A stretch of DNA of 64,000 bases from Luteibacter sp. dw_328. GTDB lineage: Bacteria > Pseudomonadota > Gammaproteobacteria > Xanthomonadales > Rhodanobacteraceae. The translations under genes and the position numbers were made by a program. Numbering within the stretch: the first letter of the stretch is position 1; every line of letters begins with the position of its first letter. Of this stretch, positions 6,918 to 16,289 are shown in pieces. The stretch spans positions 1 through 64,000 of the forward strand of contig NZ_JAAVUW010000010.1 of assembly GCF_018449605.1 (NCBI RefSeq), written 5' to 3'. The notes under the pieces were generated by a model. The model made no database searches and was not told where the DNA came from. It worked only from the letters and a program-made list of their open reading frames with translations.

Positions 6918-9770
6918 ATGTCCTTGGCTCCCTACCGCATGTTCCAACCTGGTCAACGCTGGATCTCCACCGCCGAACCCGAGCTCGGCCTCGGCACCAT
7001 TCTTCGCGTCGAAGGACGCGGCGTGCAGGTCCTGTTCGCCAAAGCGGGCGTGCTGCGCCCCTATGCCACCGACAGCGCACCGCTGATCCGCGCCGAATTC
7101 CGCGCCGGCCAGCGCGTGTCGGGCAAGGGCCTCGCCTTCCTCGTCGAACGCATCGAAGAACGCGAAGGCCTCTTCGTGTATCGCGGCGAAGGGCGTGAAC
7201 TGGAAGAAGGCCAGCTCGACGACGAGCAGGCGCTTTCGCAAGCCGACGATCGCCTCATCGGCGGCCGCACCGATACCAACGAAAGCTTCGACCTGCGCCT
7301 GGATGCCCTGCGCCGTCGTGCCGATGCCCGCCGCTCGGCGGCATGGGGTCTCGAGTCGGCACGCATCGGCCTGGTCCCGCACCAGCTGCGCGTGGCCGGT
7401 ATCGCCGCCGCACGTCGCCCGCCCCGTGTGCTGCTCGCCGACGAAGTGGGCCTGGGCAAGACCATCGAAGCGGGCATGATCCTGGCGCGCCAGCTCGCCG
7501 CCGGCCGCGCCGGCCGCGTCCTGCTGCTGCTGCCGGAAACCCTGGTCTACCAGTGGTTCGTCGAACTGCTGCGTCGCTTCAACCTGTCGTTCGCCATTTT
7601 CGACGAAGAGCGCTGCGAAGCCATCGAGCAGTCCAACGACGGGCGTAACCCGTTCGAGGACGACCAGCTGGTCATCGCCGACTTCGCGTTCCTCGAATCC
7701 GCACCGAAGCGCGCGCGCCAGTTGGCCGAGGCCGGCTGGGACCTGATGGTGGTCGACGAGGCTCACCACCTCGAATGGACTCCCGAAGCCGCCAGCCCCC
7801 GCTACCGTCTGGTGGAAGAACTGGCCACGGCGACACCCGGTGTCATCCTGCTCACCGCCACGCCGGAACAGCTGGGCCGCGCCGGGCACTTCGCCCGCCT
7901 GCGCCTGCTGGATCCCCAGCGTTACAGCGACCTTGACGCCTACCTTGCCGAATCGGCGGAATTCGGTGAACTGTCCGAAGTCGCCAACGCGCTCGCCGAC
8001 GGCAAGCCGCTCTCTTCTGAGCACCGCACCCTGCTCGACGCCCGTTTCAAGGGCGACCGCGAGCTGGCCGGCCTGCTGACGCGCGACGACGCCCACGCCG
8101 AGCTGCTTGCCGCACTCATCGACCGTCACGGCACCGGCCGCGCGATGTTCCGCAACCGTCGCGCCGGTATCGGCGGGTTTCCGCGCCGCGTGCCGGAGAT
8201 TCTCGCGATCGACCCCGAGACGCTCGACGCCGGTCGCCGGGATGCCCTCCTCGCCGAGTTCCGCGCGGACATCCAGAACGCCGCGGCGCATCTCGAGTTC
8301 GATTACAACGACGACCCGCGCCTCGAAGCCCTGATCGACCTGCTCGACGCGCACCCGTCCGACAAATTCCTGCTCATCTGCCGTAGCCAGGCCAAGGTGC
8401 TGGCGATCGAAGACGCGCTGCGCACGAAGAGCGGCGTAGGCGTCGCCCGTTTCCACGAAGGCCTCGGCATCGTGCAGCGCGATCGCAACGCGGCGTTCTT
8501 CGCGCAGCCAGACGGCGCCCGCCTCCTGCTGTGTTCCGAGATCGGTTCGGAAGGCCGCAACTTCCAGTTCGCCCACCGCCTGGTGATGTGGGATCTCCCG
8601 CTGGATCCGGACCTGCTCGAGCAGCGCATCGGCCGCCTCGACCGTATCGGCCAGCGCCACGACATCGTCGTGCACGTGCCCGTGGTCGAGCAGAGCGCGC
8701 AGCACGTGCTGGCCCGCTGGTACGACGAGGGCCTGGACGCGTTTCGTTCGAGCCCCGCCGATGGCCGCGAACTGCTTCGCCGTTTCGGCGAGCTGCTCGC
8801 CAACCTCGCCGACGAACACGCCCGCGAGGACGATTCGCGCGACCAGGAACTCGACGCACTCATCGCGGAAACCCGTGGCGCGCATGAGGAGCTCTCCGCC
8901 CTCATCCACGCCGGTCGCGACCATCTGCTCGAACTGGCCGCCAGCCGCGATCCACATGCCGATGACCTCGCCTCCAGCTTCGCCCGCGAGGACCAGGATC
9001 CAGCGCGCGATGCCTTCATCCAGCGCTTGTTCGAAACCTACGGCGTGCATACGGAAGAACTCGCACCCGACATCGTGCTGCTCGACCCGCAGTACCTGTC
9101 GACAGACGGCCTGCCCGGCTTTGCCGATGGCCCGCTTTCGGTGACGTTCTCGCGCGACGTCGCACTCGCCCGCGAAGACCTGCCCTTGCTGCGCATGGAC
9201 CACCCGATGGTCTACGCCGCGGTGGACCTGCTGGTGAGCGGCGAAACGGGCAACGCCGCGTTCCTCGTCGACGATGCCCTGCCCGTACGCACCGCCCTGC
9301 TACAGACCGTTTACGTGCTCGAGATCATCGCCGATCGCGCGCTGGACGCCGGCCGCTTCCTGCCCGCGACACCGCTCGTCGTTGCGGTGGATACCAAGCT
9401 GTCGGAACGCCCGGGCTTCCGTCCGAGCGACGTGGCGCTGCGCAAGGCGACGGATCGCAATATCGAAGTGGCTCGCTTCCGAAAGTTTCTCTCGAAGCTG
9501 GTCCCGCCGATGCTCGAACACGCCCTCGACCTCGCCGAGGGACGCGCCGAACTGCTCAAGTACGAAGCGATCGACGCCGCGAAGCTCGAGCTGGACACCG
9601 AGCACGCACGCCTTGTGGCGCTGCGCGCCGTGAACCCGTCCATCGCGGCCTCGGAAGTCGCCGCCATCGCCGCCGAGCGCGATGCCTTGCTTGCGGCTAT
9701 CCCCAACGCGCGCCTGCGTCTGGATGCCGTGCGATTCGTGGTCAGCCCGGACTTCCTTTCCCTGCGCTGA
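6918..9770 (+). CDS. rapA: RNA polymerase recycling ATPase RapA (HepA), Swi2/Snf2 family
   Basis: A 950-residue ATPase that binds RNA polymerase and helps recycle it from stalled complexes. The N-terminal Tudor-like domains begin FQPGQRWISTAEPELGLG. Walker A is ADEVGLGKTIEAG at about residues 174-186, the DEAH box VVDEAHHLEW is near residue 277, and the helicase C motifs SEIGSEGRNFQFAH and LEQRIGRLDRIGQ follow. Length is close to E. coli RapA (968). No clear Shine-Dalgarno precedes the ATG, and a GATAAT lies only 12 bp upstream, so the leader may be very short. Its stop lies 3 bp from the stop of the convergent rhomboid gene. Confidence 0.95.
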   Translation: MSLAPYRMFQPGQRWISTAEPELGLGTILRVEGRGVQVLFAKAGVLRPYATDSAPLIRAEFRAGQRVSGKGLAFLVERIEEREGLFVYRGEGRELEEGQLDDEQALSQADDRLIGGRTDTNESFDLRLDALRRRADARRSAAWGLESARIGLVPHQLRVAGIAAARRPPRVLLADEVGLGKTIEAGMILARQLAAGRAGRVLLLLPETLVYQWFVELLRRFNLSFAIFDEERCEAIEQSNDGRNPFEDDQLVIADFAFLESAPKRARQLAEAGWDLMVVDEAHHLEWTPEAASPRYRLVEELATATPGVILLTATPEQLGRAGHFARLRLLDPQRYSDLDAYLAESAEFGELSEVANALADGKPLSSEHRTLLDARFKGDRELAGLLTRDDAHAELLAALIDRHGTGRAMFRNRRAGIGGFPRRVPEILAIDPETLDAGRRDALLAEFRADIQNAAAHLEFDYNDDPRLEALIDLLDAHPSDKFLLICRSQAKVLAIEDALRTKSGVGVARFHEGLGIVQRDRNAAFFAQPDGARLLLCSEIGSEGRNFQFAHRLVMWDLPLDPDLLEQRIGRLDRIGQRHDIVVHVPVVEQSAQHVLARWYDEGLDAFRSSPADGRELLRRFGELLANLADEHAREDDSRDQELDALIAETRGAHEELSALIHAGRDHLLELAASRDPHADDLASSFAREDQDPARDAFIQRLFETYGVHTEELAPDIVLLDPQYLSTDGLPGFADGPLSVTFSRDVALAREDLPLLRMDHPMVYAAVDLLVSGETGNAAFLVDDALPVRTALLQTVYVLEIIADRALDAGRFLPATPLVVAVDTKLSERPGFRPSDVALRKATDRNIEVARFRKFLSKLVPPMLEHALDLAEGRAELLKYEAIDAAKLELDTEHARLVALRAVNPSIAASEVAAIAAERDALLAAIPNARLRLDAVRFVVSPDFLSLR

Positions 9771-9773
9771 GGG

Positions 9774-10430
9774 TCAGGACCAGCGGCGTGGTGGCGGTCG
9801 CACGCCCCACGCCCAGAGCAACAACAAGCCCGCGAACAGCCCACCCAGGTGGGCGAAATGGGCCACGCCCGCCAACGTGCCGGTGACGCCGAAGAACAGT
9901 TCGGCCAGGCCGTAGAGCGTGACGAACAGCCACGCGGGGATACCGATGGGAATCGGGATCATCATCAGCTTCTCGCGCGGGAACAGCATCGCGAAAGCGC
10001 CGAGCAGGCCAAAGATCGCACCGGATGCACCGACGGTCGGAAAGACGCGGCCCGGCTCGAACCAGTACACGATGGCCAGCTGGGCAAGCGACGCCGCGAC
10101 CAGGCAGGTGAAGTAGTAGATGATGAAACGGCGCTGCCCCATCACCCGCTCGATCAGCCCACCGAACATGTACAACGCATACATGTTCAGCAGGATGTGC
10201 ATGACCGACCCGTGCATGAAGCCGTAGGTGATCAGCTGCCACGGGCGGAAGCCGATGCCGGCGATGTTGCCATTGCCCACGTCGATGGCCATGTCATGGC
10301 CCACCGGCCACAGCGCAAACCACTGCGAGAGCGCCAGGGTGTTCTCGTCCTGCAGCAGGAACTGAAGGGCGAAGACCAGGACATTGGCAATGAGCAGGTT
10401 GCGCGTCACCGGAGGCAGGTTGGTCGGCAT
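9774..10430 (-). CDS. rhomboid-family intramembrane serine protease
   Basis: A 218-residue polytopic membrane protein with about six transmembrane helices. The catalytic dyad is visible as Ser136 in GASGAIFG and His194 in HFAHLGG. The oxyanion-side residues His73, His78 and Asn82 are in GFMHGSVMHILLNMYALY. It cleaves membrane-spanning substrates within the inner membrane; the substrate is unknown. It lacks the extra cytosolic domain of E. coli GlpG. It is transcribed on its own strand, converging on rapA, and the glyoxalase gene lies just upstream on the same strand. Confidence 0.92.
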   Translation of the reverse strand: MPTNLPPVTRNLLIANVLVFALQFLLQDENTLALSQWFALWPVGHDMAIDVGNGNIAGIGFRPWQLITYGFMHGSVMHILLNMYALYMFGGLIERVMGQRRFIIYYFTCLVAASLAQLAIVYWFEPGRVFPTVGASGAIFGLLGAFAMLFPREKLMMIPIPIGIPAWLFVTLYGLAELFFGVTGTLAGVAHFAHLGGLFAGLLLLWAWGVRPPPRRWS

Positions 10431-10444
10431 GGTGGTCCCCGGCC

Positions 10445-10975
10445 TCAGGCGGTCAGCGGCGTAGGCTGGAGGATCTCGATCCAGTACTGGTCGGGATCCC
10501 GGATAAAGGCGATGTGCCGCATGCGGCCATCACTCAACCGCTTCTGGAAGGTGACGCCGAGCTCTTCGAAGCGCGCGCAGGCGACATTCACATCCGGCAC
10601 GCTGACGCACAAGTGCCCGAAGCCGCGCGGTTCGCTGTTGCCATTGTGATACGCGAAGTCGGCGTCTGTCTCGGTCCCATGGTTATGGGTCAGCTCGAGC
10701 ACGCCCGGCTGCGCCAGCGCCCAGCGCTTGCGCTCCGCGTCGTCGTCGGGAATCACGCTGCGGTCGCCGACCAGGACCAGGTAGACGATGGTGAACTTCG
10801 CCTCTTCGTAAACGTGCTTATAGACCGGCGTGAATCCGAGCACCCGGGTGTAGAAGTCCAGCGAGACGTCGAGATCGCGCACGCGGATCATGGTGTGGTT
10901 GAACACGAAGCCGTGGGTGGCAGCGTCCGGCGTGGCGGTGACGCCGGGCAGCGACGTGAGGTCGGCGAGGGACAT
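10445..10975 (-). CDS. gloA: lactoylglutathione lyase (glyoxalase I)
   Basis: A 176-residue glyoxalase I that isomerises the methylglyoxal-glutathione hemithioacetal to S-lactoylglutathione. The paired beta-alpha-beta-beta-beta modules carry metal-ligand positions in NHTMIRVRDLD, LELTHNHGTE, GFGHLCVSVPD and YWIEILQP. The length suggests the longer, zinc-type enzymes related to plant/human and Pseudomonas GloA. The ATG at 10975 is preceded by AAGGAA; an in-frame ATG 9 codons upstream lacks a site. It lies 14 bp upstream of the rhomboid gene on the same strand. Confidence 0.93.
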   Translation of the reverse strand: MSLADLTSLPGVTATPDAATHGFVFNHTMIRVRDLDVSLDFYTRVLGFTPVYKHVYEEAKFTIVYLVLVGDRSVIPDDDAERKRWALAQPGVLELTHNHGTETDADFAYHNGNSEPRGFGHLCVSVPDVNVACARFEELGVTFQKRLSDGRMRHIAFIRDPDQYWIEILQPTPLTA

Positions 10976-11043
10976 GGGGATATTCCTTGGGACAATGTCC
11001 AAGGGTGGCTGCCATGGGGCGGCAATTCAAGCATTTGGGGGGA

Positions 11044-11173
11044 GTCGCGGTCGGGTTGGCCCTTGGGGCCGCGGCGCAGCTCTTCGAGACGGGCGGTAGC
11101 CAGTCTCTCGCTCCGTAAGCTGGTCGGGGCCGCCCTCAGCTTAGGCGGCCCCAAGGGCCAACCCGACCGCGAC
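11044..11173. repeat. type B hairpin module, copy 1
   Basis: A 29-bp perfect inverted repeat (11044-11072 and 11145-11173, starting GTCGCGGTCGGGTTGGCCCT) encloses a 72-bp core. The module recurs in inverted orientation at 21133-21262 and in a diverged form at 51297-51426. The base pair that differs from copy 2 (C-G here, T-A there) is changed on both arms. With the REP pair at 11255-11408 it fills the 446-bp gap between the permease and gloA; I see no gene there. Confidence 0.85.
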
Positions 11174-11254
11174 ACCGGACGCTGAGGTTGCGTGTGGCAC
11201 AAGCGCCACGCCGCTTCGTCGCCCGAGCTTCGATGAGCGACCAGACTGCTTTCT

Positions 11255-11408
11255 GTAGGAGCCGCTTCAGCGGCGAACCCTCAGGCTTTCGGACATGCGA
11301 ACGAGGCCTTGTGGTGACCGGGCGAGCGGTTGAACCGCCGACACGATGCGACGCAATGCCTCATTCGCAAAATCACGGCTGAGGGTTCGCCGATGAATCG
11401 GCTCCTAC
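11255..11408. repeat. BIME: two inverted REPs around a conserved spacer, copy 1
   Basis: The left unit GTAGGAGCCGCTTCAGCGGC and the right unit GCCGATGAATCGGCTCCTAC face each other, both joined to GAACCCTCAG or its complement. Between them is a roughly 110-bp spacer with GCGAGCGGTTGAACCGCC, GATGCGACGCAATGCCTCATT and outer GCGAACGAGGC/GCCTCATTCGC repeats. The same 154-155 bp unit occurs at 20897-21051 and 51083-51236. Confidence 0.85.
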
Positions 11409-11421
11409 AGTAGAAAGCGCA

Positions 11422-13002
11422 TCACCGCCGGCGCGGCCCGACCGAGAGAAGTAGCAACACCACCGCCAGCGCCCCATAAGCCGCAACAAATTGCCACACC
11501 AACGTACGCGCGGCGGGATCGAGCAACCACGGCAGGTACACCGAACCGATCGGTTCCACCGAGTGGATGACGCCGAAGGCCGTGAGCACGGCGCCGATCG
11601 CGACGATGCCCGCTGCCTTACGCACCTGGCCGTCGATCATCGCGACCACGAAGCTCGCCCAGACCATCGAAGTGATGATGAAGCCGTTGCCGAGGATGAC
11701 GATGACCGCCATCGCGGAGATGCCGTGGCTGGCGTCGCCGTACAGCGCGGCAAAGTGCGCGGGGTCGACGATGGACGGGTCGCCCAGCTTGATCGCCAGC
11801 ATGCGTGCGATGGCCGGAAAGAAGCTGAAAACCACCGCGCCGGCGTAGCGTAGCGGTGTCGCCTCGAAGGCCTGGGTGGTGATGCCGATCGAGATGAAGA
11901 CGAGGATCGGTGCGAGCACGGCGACCGGGAGCAACTCCACCAGGTTCGCCAGGTAACCGAAAACGCCGCCCAGCCCGATGACCAGGCCCGTGACCAGGGT
12001 GTAGCCCGTACGCGCACCCATGGCCTTGTACGCCGGCTGGCCGATGTACGGCGTGGTCTGTGCTACACCGCCACACATGCCGGCGATCAGGGTGGCCAGG
12101 GCCTCCACCAGCAGGATGTCCCGGGTCGAATAGTCGTCGCCGGCAGCGCGGGCGCTCTCCGTCACGTTGATGCCGCCCACCACCATCAACAGGCCGAAGG
12201 GCAGGATCAGCGGGAGGTAGGGCACGGTCGCCGGCAGGCCGTCGATGAAACCGAGCGTCGGTAGCGGGAAGCCGAGACGCCACTGCCATGCACCCGGCGA
12301 GTGATAGCCGGTACCGAGGAAGCCCGACGGCCCCAGCCCGTAGTAAAGGACCACGCCAACAATGAAGGCGCCAAGCACGCCTGGAAGGCCGAACGGTAGC
12401 CGCCGCTTGGCCACCAGCGCGTAAAGCACCACGCCCAGACCAGCGAAACCCACGACCGGCACGCGCAGGATCTCTACCAACGGCAGGAAACCCATCAGCA
12501 CCAGGGCGATGCCGGCGATCGAGCCGAGCAGGCCTGCACGTGGCACGGAGCGCTGAACCCATGCGCCAAAGAACGACAGGACGAACTTCAGCACACCCAT
12601 CACGACCAGCGAGGCCATACCCAGGTGCCAGGTGGCCTCCCCTGCCGCGATCGGGTCCATGCCCGCCTGACGGTACCCCGCGAACGCAGGGCCCAGGACG
12701 AGCAAGGCCATGCCGATCGTGGTCGGTGCGTCGATGCCCAGCGGCATCGCGGTAACGTCCTCGCGCCCGGTGCGGGCCGCCAGCCGGCGGGCCATCCAGG
12801 TGTAGGCGAGGTTGCCGAGCAGTACTCCCAACGCGGTACCCGGAAACATCCGGCGGAACACGATGTCCGCGGGCATGCCGAAGATACCGATGAGAGCCGT
12901 GGCCATGAAGGCGAGCAGCGAGAGGTTGTCGACGACGAGGCCGAGCACACCGTTGAGGTCTCCGCCGCCGAAACGGCGACGTGGTGCGATAGTTGTGTTC
13001 AT
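11422..13002 (-). CDS. NCS2-type (xanthine/uracil/vitamin C family) permease
   Basis: A 526-residue inner-membrane transporter with roughly 12-14 hydrophobic segments. It resembles the NCS2 nucleobase permease superfamily: GIFGMPADIVFRRMFPGTALG, MPLGIDAPTTIGMALLVLGP, and the helix-10 like GGVAQTTPYIGQPAYKAMGA and GGINVTESARAAGDD. The substrate cannot be told from sequence; nucleobases are the family default but this subgroup is diverged. The ATG overlaps the upstream lipoprotein stop as TGATG, implying translational coupling. Stop lies about 14 bp after a REP unit. Confidence 0.72.
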   Translation of the reverse strand: MNTTIAPRRRFGGGDLNGVLGLVVDNLSLLAFMATALIGIFGMPADIVFRRMFPGTALGVLLGNLAYTWMARRLAARTGREDVTAMPLGIDAPTTIGMALLVLGPAFAGYRQAGMDPIAAGEATWHLGMASLVVMGVLKFVLSFFGAWVQRSVPRAGLLGSIAGIALVLMGFLPLVEILRVPVVGFAGLGVVLYALVAKRRLPFGLPGVLGAFIVGVVLYYGLGPSGFLGTGYHSPGAWQWRLGFPLPTLGFIDGLPATVPYLPLILPFGLLMVVGGINVTESARAAGDDYSTRDILLVEALATLIAGMCGGVAQTTPYIGQPAYKAMGARTGYTLVTGLVIGLGGVFGYLANLVELLPVAVLAPILVFISIGITTQAFEATPLRYAGAVVFSFFPAIARMLAIKLGDPSIVDPAHFAALYGDASHGISAMAVIVILGNGFIITSMVWASFVVAMIDGQVRKAAGIVAIGAVLTAFGVIHSVEPIGSVYLPWLLDPAARTLVWQFVAAYGALAVVLLLLSVGPRRR

Positions 13003-13466
13003 CAGAAGGAGACGTCCGCCGGCTGCGTTACACGGAGAACCGACTGGTCGCCCGTCTTTGCCTTCCACGCGGCGCGGATGGCGTCGACCGACGCCTGCTG
13101 CGTCGGCGAATCGGGGTAGAGCAGGATCACGATCTTCGAACGCAGGCGCTCCGGCTTCGTCTGCTTGACGCCCTGCCACTGTCCGTAGGCATCGACCACG
13201 GTCAGACCGCTCGGGAATCGTGGCGTCACTTCCTTGTCCAGGAAGGCACGCCAGGCAGCCTCATCCACCCCGTCCCGGCCGTCGGCAAGGCCCAGGCCGA
13301 AGTAAAGCTCCGTGCGCACCCATCCATGCGTCGCGTCGGGATGCGCGGCATCGCCGCTCAGTGTTGCGCTGCTGTGGTTTGCGGTCGCGGGGCCGTGCTC
13401 CGGCCAGTTCACGCAACCCGCCGTGACCAGCGACACAACGAGGAAAAGACTGGCGAGAACCCTCAT
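13002..13466 (-). CDS. DUF3574 lipoprotein
   Basis: A 154-residue secreted protein with a lipoprotein signal: hydrophobic MRVLASLFLVVSLVTAGC, lipobox VTAGC and mature Cys18. The body matches DUF3574: TELYFGLGLADG, WRAFLDKEVTPRFPSGLTV, DAYGQWQG, and SKIVILLYPDS-like strands. The function of this family is unknown. It is first in a two-gene unit, coupled (TGATG) to the permease downstream, so a role in binding or gating for that transporter is possible but only inferred. Confidence 0.8.
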   Translation of the reverse strand: MRVLASLFLVVSLVTAGCVNWPEHGPATANHSSATLSGDAAHPDATHGWVRTELYFGLGLADGRDGVDEAAWRAFLDKEVTPRFPSGLTVVDAYGQWQGVKQTKPERLRSKIVILLYPDSPTQQASVDAIRAAWKAKTGDQSVLRVTQPADVSF

Positions 13467-13771
13467 ACAAACCCCTTGCGCAAGCTTCCAAGAAACGGAC
13501 GTCCATACGGCCAGCCGTCCAACCTATTGACACAGCGTACACCGCGGTGCAACAAATAGTGAAAGGTTCGCACGTTCCTGCGGCCACTGGAACCACCCTG
13601 TCGTGAGCTCCCGCCTGCCCCGCCCCGCCTTCGTTGCATGCCGCCTCGCGGCCGATGCGCGATGTCGCCCGGGCCGCGCCACGCACGGCTGACGCCGCGC
13701 CCCGACCGCTCCCCGCCCCTCGTCGTCCGCCCTTCGGCGGCAACGACCCCGTGTGCCCGCCAGGAACTTCC
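13467..13771. other. non-coding divergent region before the TonB receptor
   Basis: A 305-bp gap between the divergent lipoprotein and TonB receptor genes. It holds TTGACA at 13527-13532 without a convincing -10 at 16-18 bp, and a short ACCGCGGT palindrome at 13541-13548. The in-frame upstream extension of the receptor (from 13634) is Arg/Pro-rich with no signal peptide, and I treat it as non-coding. Confidence 0.4.
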
Positions 13772-16201
13772 ATGCACCCGTCCCGCCTCGCTTCCGCCAT
13801 CGTCATCGCCCTCACCGCCCTTCCCGTCGCCGCGCAAGACGCCGACCGGCCCGCCACCAACCTGGACCAGATCGTCGTCACGGGGACGCACGCCAAGGAC
13901 CGCACCGTCCTCGACTCACCCGTGCCGATCGACGTGCTGACGGCGGAAGACCTTCGCTCCGCCGGTGCCGTCAACGGCGAACTCGGCCAGGCACTGGCCA
14001 CCCTGCTGCCTTCGTTCAACTTTCCCCGCCAGTCCAACTCCGGGGGATCCGACCATGTGCGGGCCGCACAGCTACGCGGCATGAGTCCCGACCAGGTCCT
14101 CGTGCTCGTCAACGGCAAGCGCTTCCATACCTCGGCGCTGGTCAATAGCGATACCAAGATCGGCCGTGGCACGACGCCGGTCGATTTCAATGCCATTCCC
14201 ATCAGCGCGATCAAGCGCATCGAGGTGTTGCGCGACGGCGCGGGCGCGCAATACGGCTCCGATGCCATCGCCGGCGTGGTGAACATCATCCTCGACGACG
14301 CGCCCGAGGGAGGCGAGGTCGATGCCACGTACGGTGCGTATCACACCAACTTTCGTCCCGGCGACCGCACGATTACGGATGGCCAGAGCGGTTATGTCAG
14401 CGCGAAGGCCGGCACGAAACTCGGCGGGGACGGTGGCTTCCTCCGGGCCGGCATCGAAGGCAACAACCGCCAGCCGACCAACCGCGCCGGCCCTGACCAG
14501 ATCCCCTCGTGGGAGAACCCCTCCCCGGCAAACCTCGCGCTGCAGGGTAAGCGCAACTATGCCGCGGGCGATCCACGTAACGAGAACTACAGCGGCTGGT
14601 TCAACGCCGAACTCCCTTTGGGCGATACCGTGCGTGGCTACGCGTTCGGCACGTACACGCAGCGCCGGACGGTCGGCGACAACTACTTCCGCTATCCGGA
14701 CAGCGACGCTAACGTTCCGTCGATCTATCCGGATGGCTATCGCCCTGAGTCGCTCGGCTATAACCGCGATATCAACCTCACGGCCGGTGCCCGCGGCCGC
14801 GCGGGCGAATGGGATATCGACGCGAGTCTGACCTGGGGCCGCAACACCTTCGATTACGACCTGCGCGATACGGTGAACGTGTCGCTCGGCGACGCCAGCC
14901 CGACGCGCTTTAACATCGGCAAGTACGACAACGCGCAGGGCACCGCCAACCTCGACCTGAGCCGCTCGATCGAATGGGGATCGAAGCTGTTCACCCTGGC
15001 GACGGGTGCGGAGTTTCGGCATGAGGGATTTCGTACGTACCCCGGCGACCCTGCGTCCTATGCCGTGGGGCCCGTTGTCGGCGCACCTATCGGCGCGCAA
15101 GCGGGCGGCGGCCTCACACCGCAGGACACGGCCGACCTTCATCGCAACGTCGGTGCGGCTTACCTCGACCTCTCCGGTGACCTCACCGACCGGTTCTTCG
15201 CCGATGCGGCAGGCCGCTATGAGCACTACAACGATTTCGGCTCCGCCTGGACCGGCAAGCTGAGTGGCCGCTTCGCGATCACCGAGGCGATCGCCCTTCG
15301 CGGCGCCGTGTCCAACAACCTGCGTGCGCCGTCGCTGAGCCAGGTCGGCTTCGAATCGACCTCGACGGGCTATGGCGCTGACGGAACGCTGGTGCAGGGG
15401 CGCATCCTCTCGGTCAACAACCCCATCGCGCGCGGGCTGGGCGCACAGGATCTGAAGCCCGAGAAGTCACGCAACGTCAGCCTGGGTCTCACCGCGCAGC
15501 TCGGCGAGCGCTTCGACGCGTCCCTCGATGTCTACCGTATCGATGTCGATCACCGCGTCACCCTGTCCGAGACGATCGCTCCGGATGGCCTGGAGAACTA
15601 CATCGACGCACGCTTTGGCGTACCGGGCGTCCAGAGCGTGGCCTTCTTCACCAACGCCGTCGACACCCGCACGCGCGGCGCCGAGCTGGTGACGAACTAC
15701 CGGCAACCGGCCTACGGCGGCAACCTCACGCTCACTGCAACGTACAGCTACAACCGTACGTCGATCCGCAAGGTCCGCGATACGCCGCCTGAACTCGCCG
15801 CGCTGGGCGCCGATGCCGTGCTGTTCGGCCTGGAGGAACGCAATACGCTCACCGACGCCGCACCTCGCCAGCGCGGCTCGTTCACCGCCCGCTGGGATCA
15901 TCCCCGTTGGTCGCTGCTGAGCCGGCTGACTCGCCAGGGCAGCACGACCCGTGTCTTCGACTTCGGTGACGGTTTCGTGCCCACGCAGACCTACGGCGCA
16001 CGCTGGCAGCTCGATGCCGAAGCCGAATGGCACGCGACCGACCGTTTCTCCATCGCCCTGGGCGGCCAGAACATTACCGACCAGTACCCGAACCGCTCGA
16101 TTCCCGACATCGCCTATGCGGGGAATTTTCCTTACGACGTGATCTCGCCGATCGGCACGAACGGGGCGTACTGGTATGCACGTGCCAGGTATGCGTGGTG
16201 A
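13772..16201 (+). CDS. TonB-dependent outer-membrane receptor
   Basis: An 809-residue receptor: signal peptide MHPSRLASAIVIALTALPVAAQ, TonB-box-like LDQIVVTGTHAKDR, plug domain with LRGMSPDQVLVLVNGKRFH and VLRDGAGAQYGSDAIAGVVN, and a barrel ending YARARYAW (terminal Trp). The plug resembles the xanthomonad receptors for iron complexes, cobalamin or carbohydrates; substrate undetermined. The start follows CAGGAAC and gives a clean signal peptide. No Fur box was seen upstream. The downstream gap to the convergent ompA gene carries a type A repeat. Confidence 0.88.
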   Translation: MHPSRLASAIVIALTALPVAAQDADRPATNLDQIVVTGTHAKDRTVLDSPVPIDVLTAEDLRSAGAVNGELGQALATLLPSFNFPRQSNSGGSDHVRAAQLRGMSPDQVLVLVNGKRFHTSALVNSDTKIGRGTTPVDFNAIPISAIKRIEVLRDGAGAQYGSDAIAGVVNIILDDAPEGGEVDATYGAYHTNFRPGDRTITDGQSGYVSAKAGTKLGGDGGFLRAGIEGNNRQPTNRAGPDQIPSWENPSPANLALQGKRNYAAGDPRNENYSGWFNAELPLGDTVRGYAFGTYTQRRTVGDNYFRYPDSDANVPSIYPDGYRPESLGYNRDINLTAGARGRAGEWDIDASLTWGRNTFDYDLRDTVNVSLGDASPTRFNIGKYDNAQGTANLDLSRSIEWGSKLFTLATGAEFRHEGFRTYPGDPASYAVGPVVGAPIGAQAGGGLTPQDTADLHRNVGAAYLDLSGDLTDRFFADAAGRYEHYNDFGSAWTGKLSGRFAITEAIALRGAVSNNLRAPSLSQVGFESTSTGYGADGTLVQGRILSVNNPIARGLGAQDLKPEKSRNVSLGLTAQLGERFDASLDVYRIDVDHRVTLSETIAPDGLENYIDARFGVPGVQSVAFFTNAVDTRTRGAELVTNYRQPAYGGNLTLTATYSYNRTSIRKVRDTPPELAALGADAVLFGLEERNTLTDAAPRQRGSFTARWDHPRWSLLSRLTRQGSTTRVFDFGDGFVPTQTYGARWQLDAEAEWHATDRFSIALGGQNITDQYPNRSIPDIAYAGNFPYDVISPIGTNGAYWYARARYAW

Positions 16202-16289
16202 CATAAAAAAAGGTTCTTCGCGGATTACCGGGGCCCGGCCGCTCAGCTTTCCCGCCGGGTATTCTTTGGCACCTCGCACCTCGCACCTA

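Noticed and set aside
6663-9203. Long minus-strand open frame (846 codons) opposite rapA
   Set aside because: Antisense shadow of a clearly real rapA gene in GC-rich DNA; no ribosome-binding site, no recognisable domain, and low-complexity composition.
14072-15226. Minus-strand frame of 384 codons opposite the second TonB receptor
   Set aside because: Composition typical of an antisense frame (Arg/Val/Ala-rich) with no domain; the opposite strand has an unmistakable receptor.
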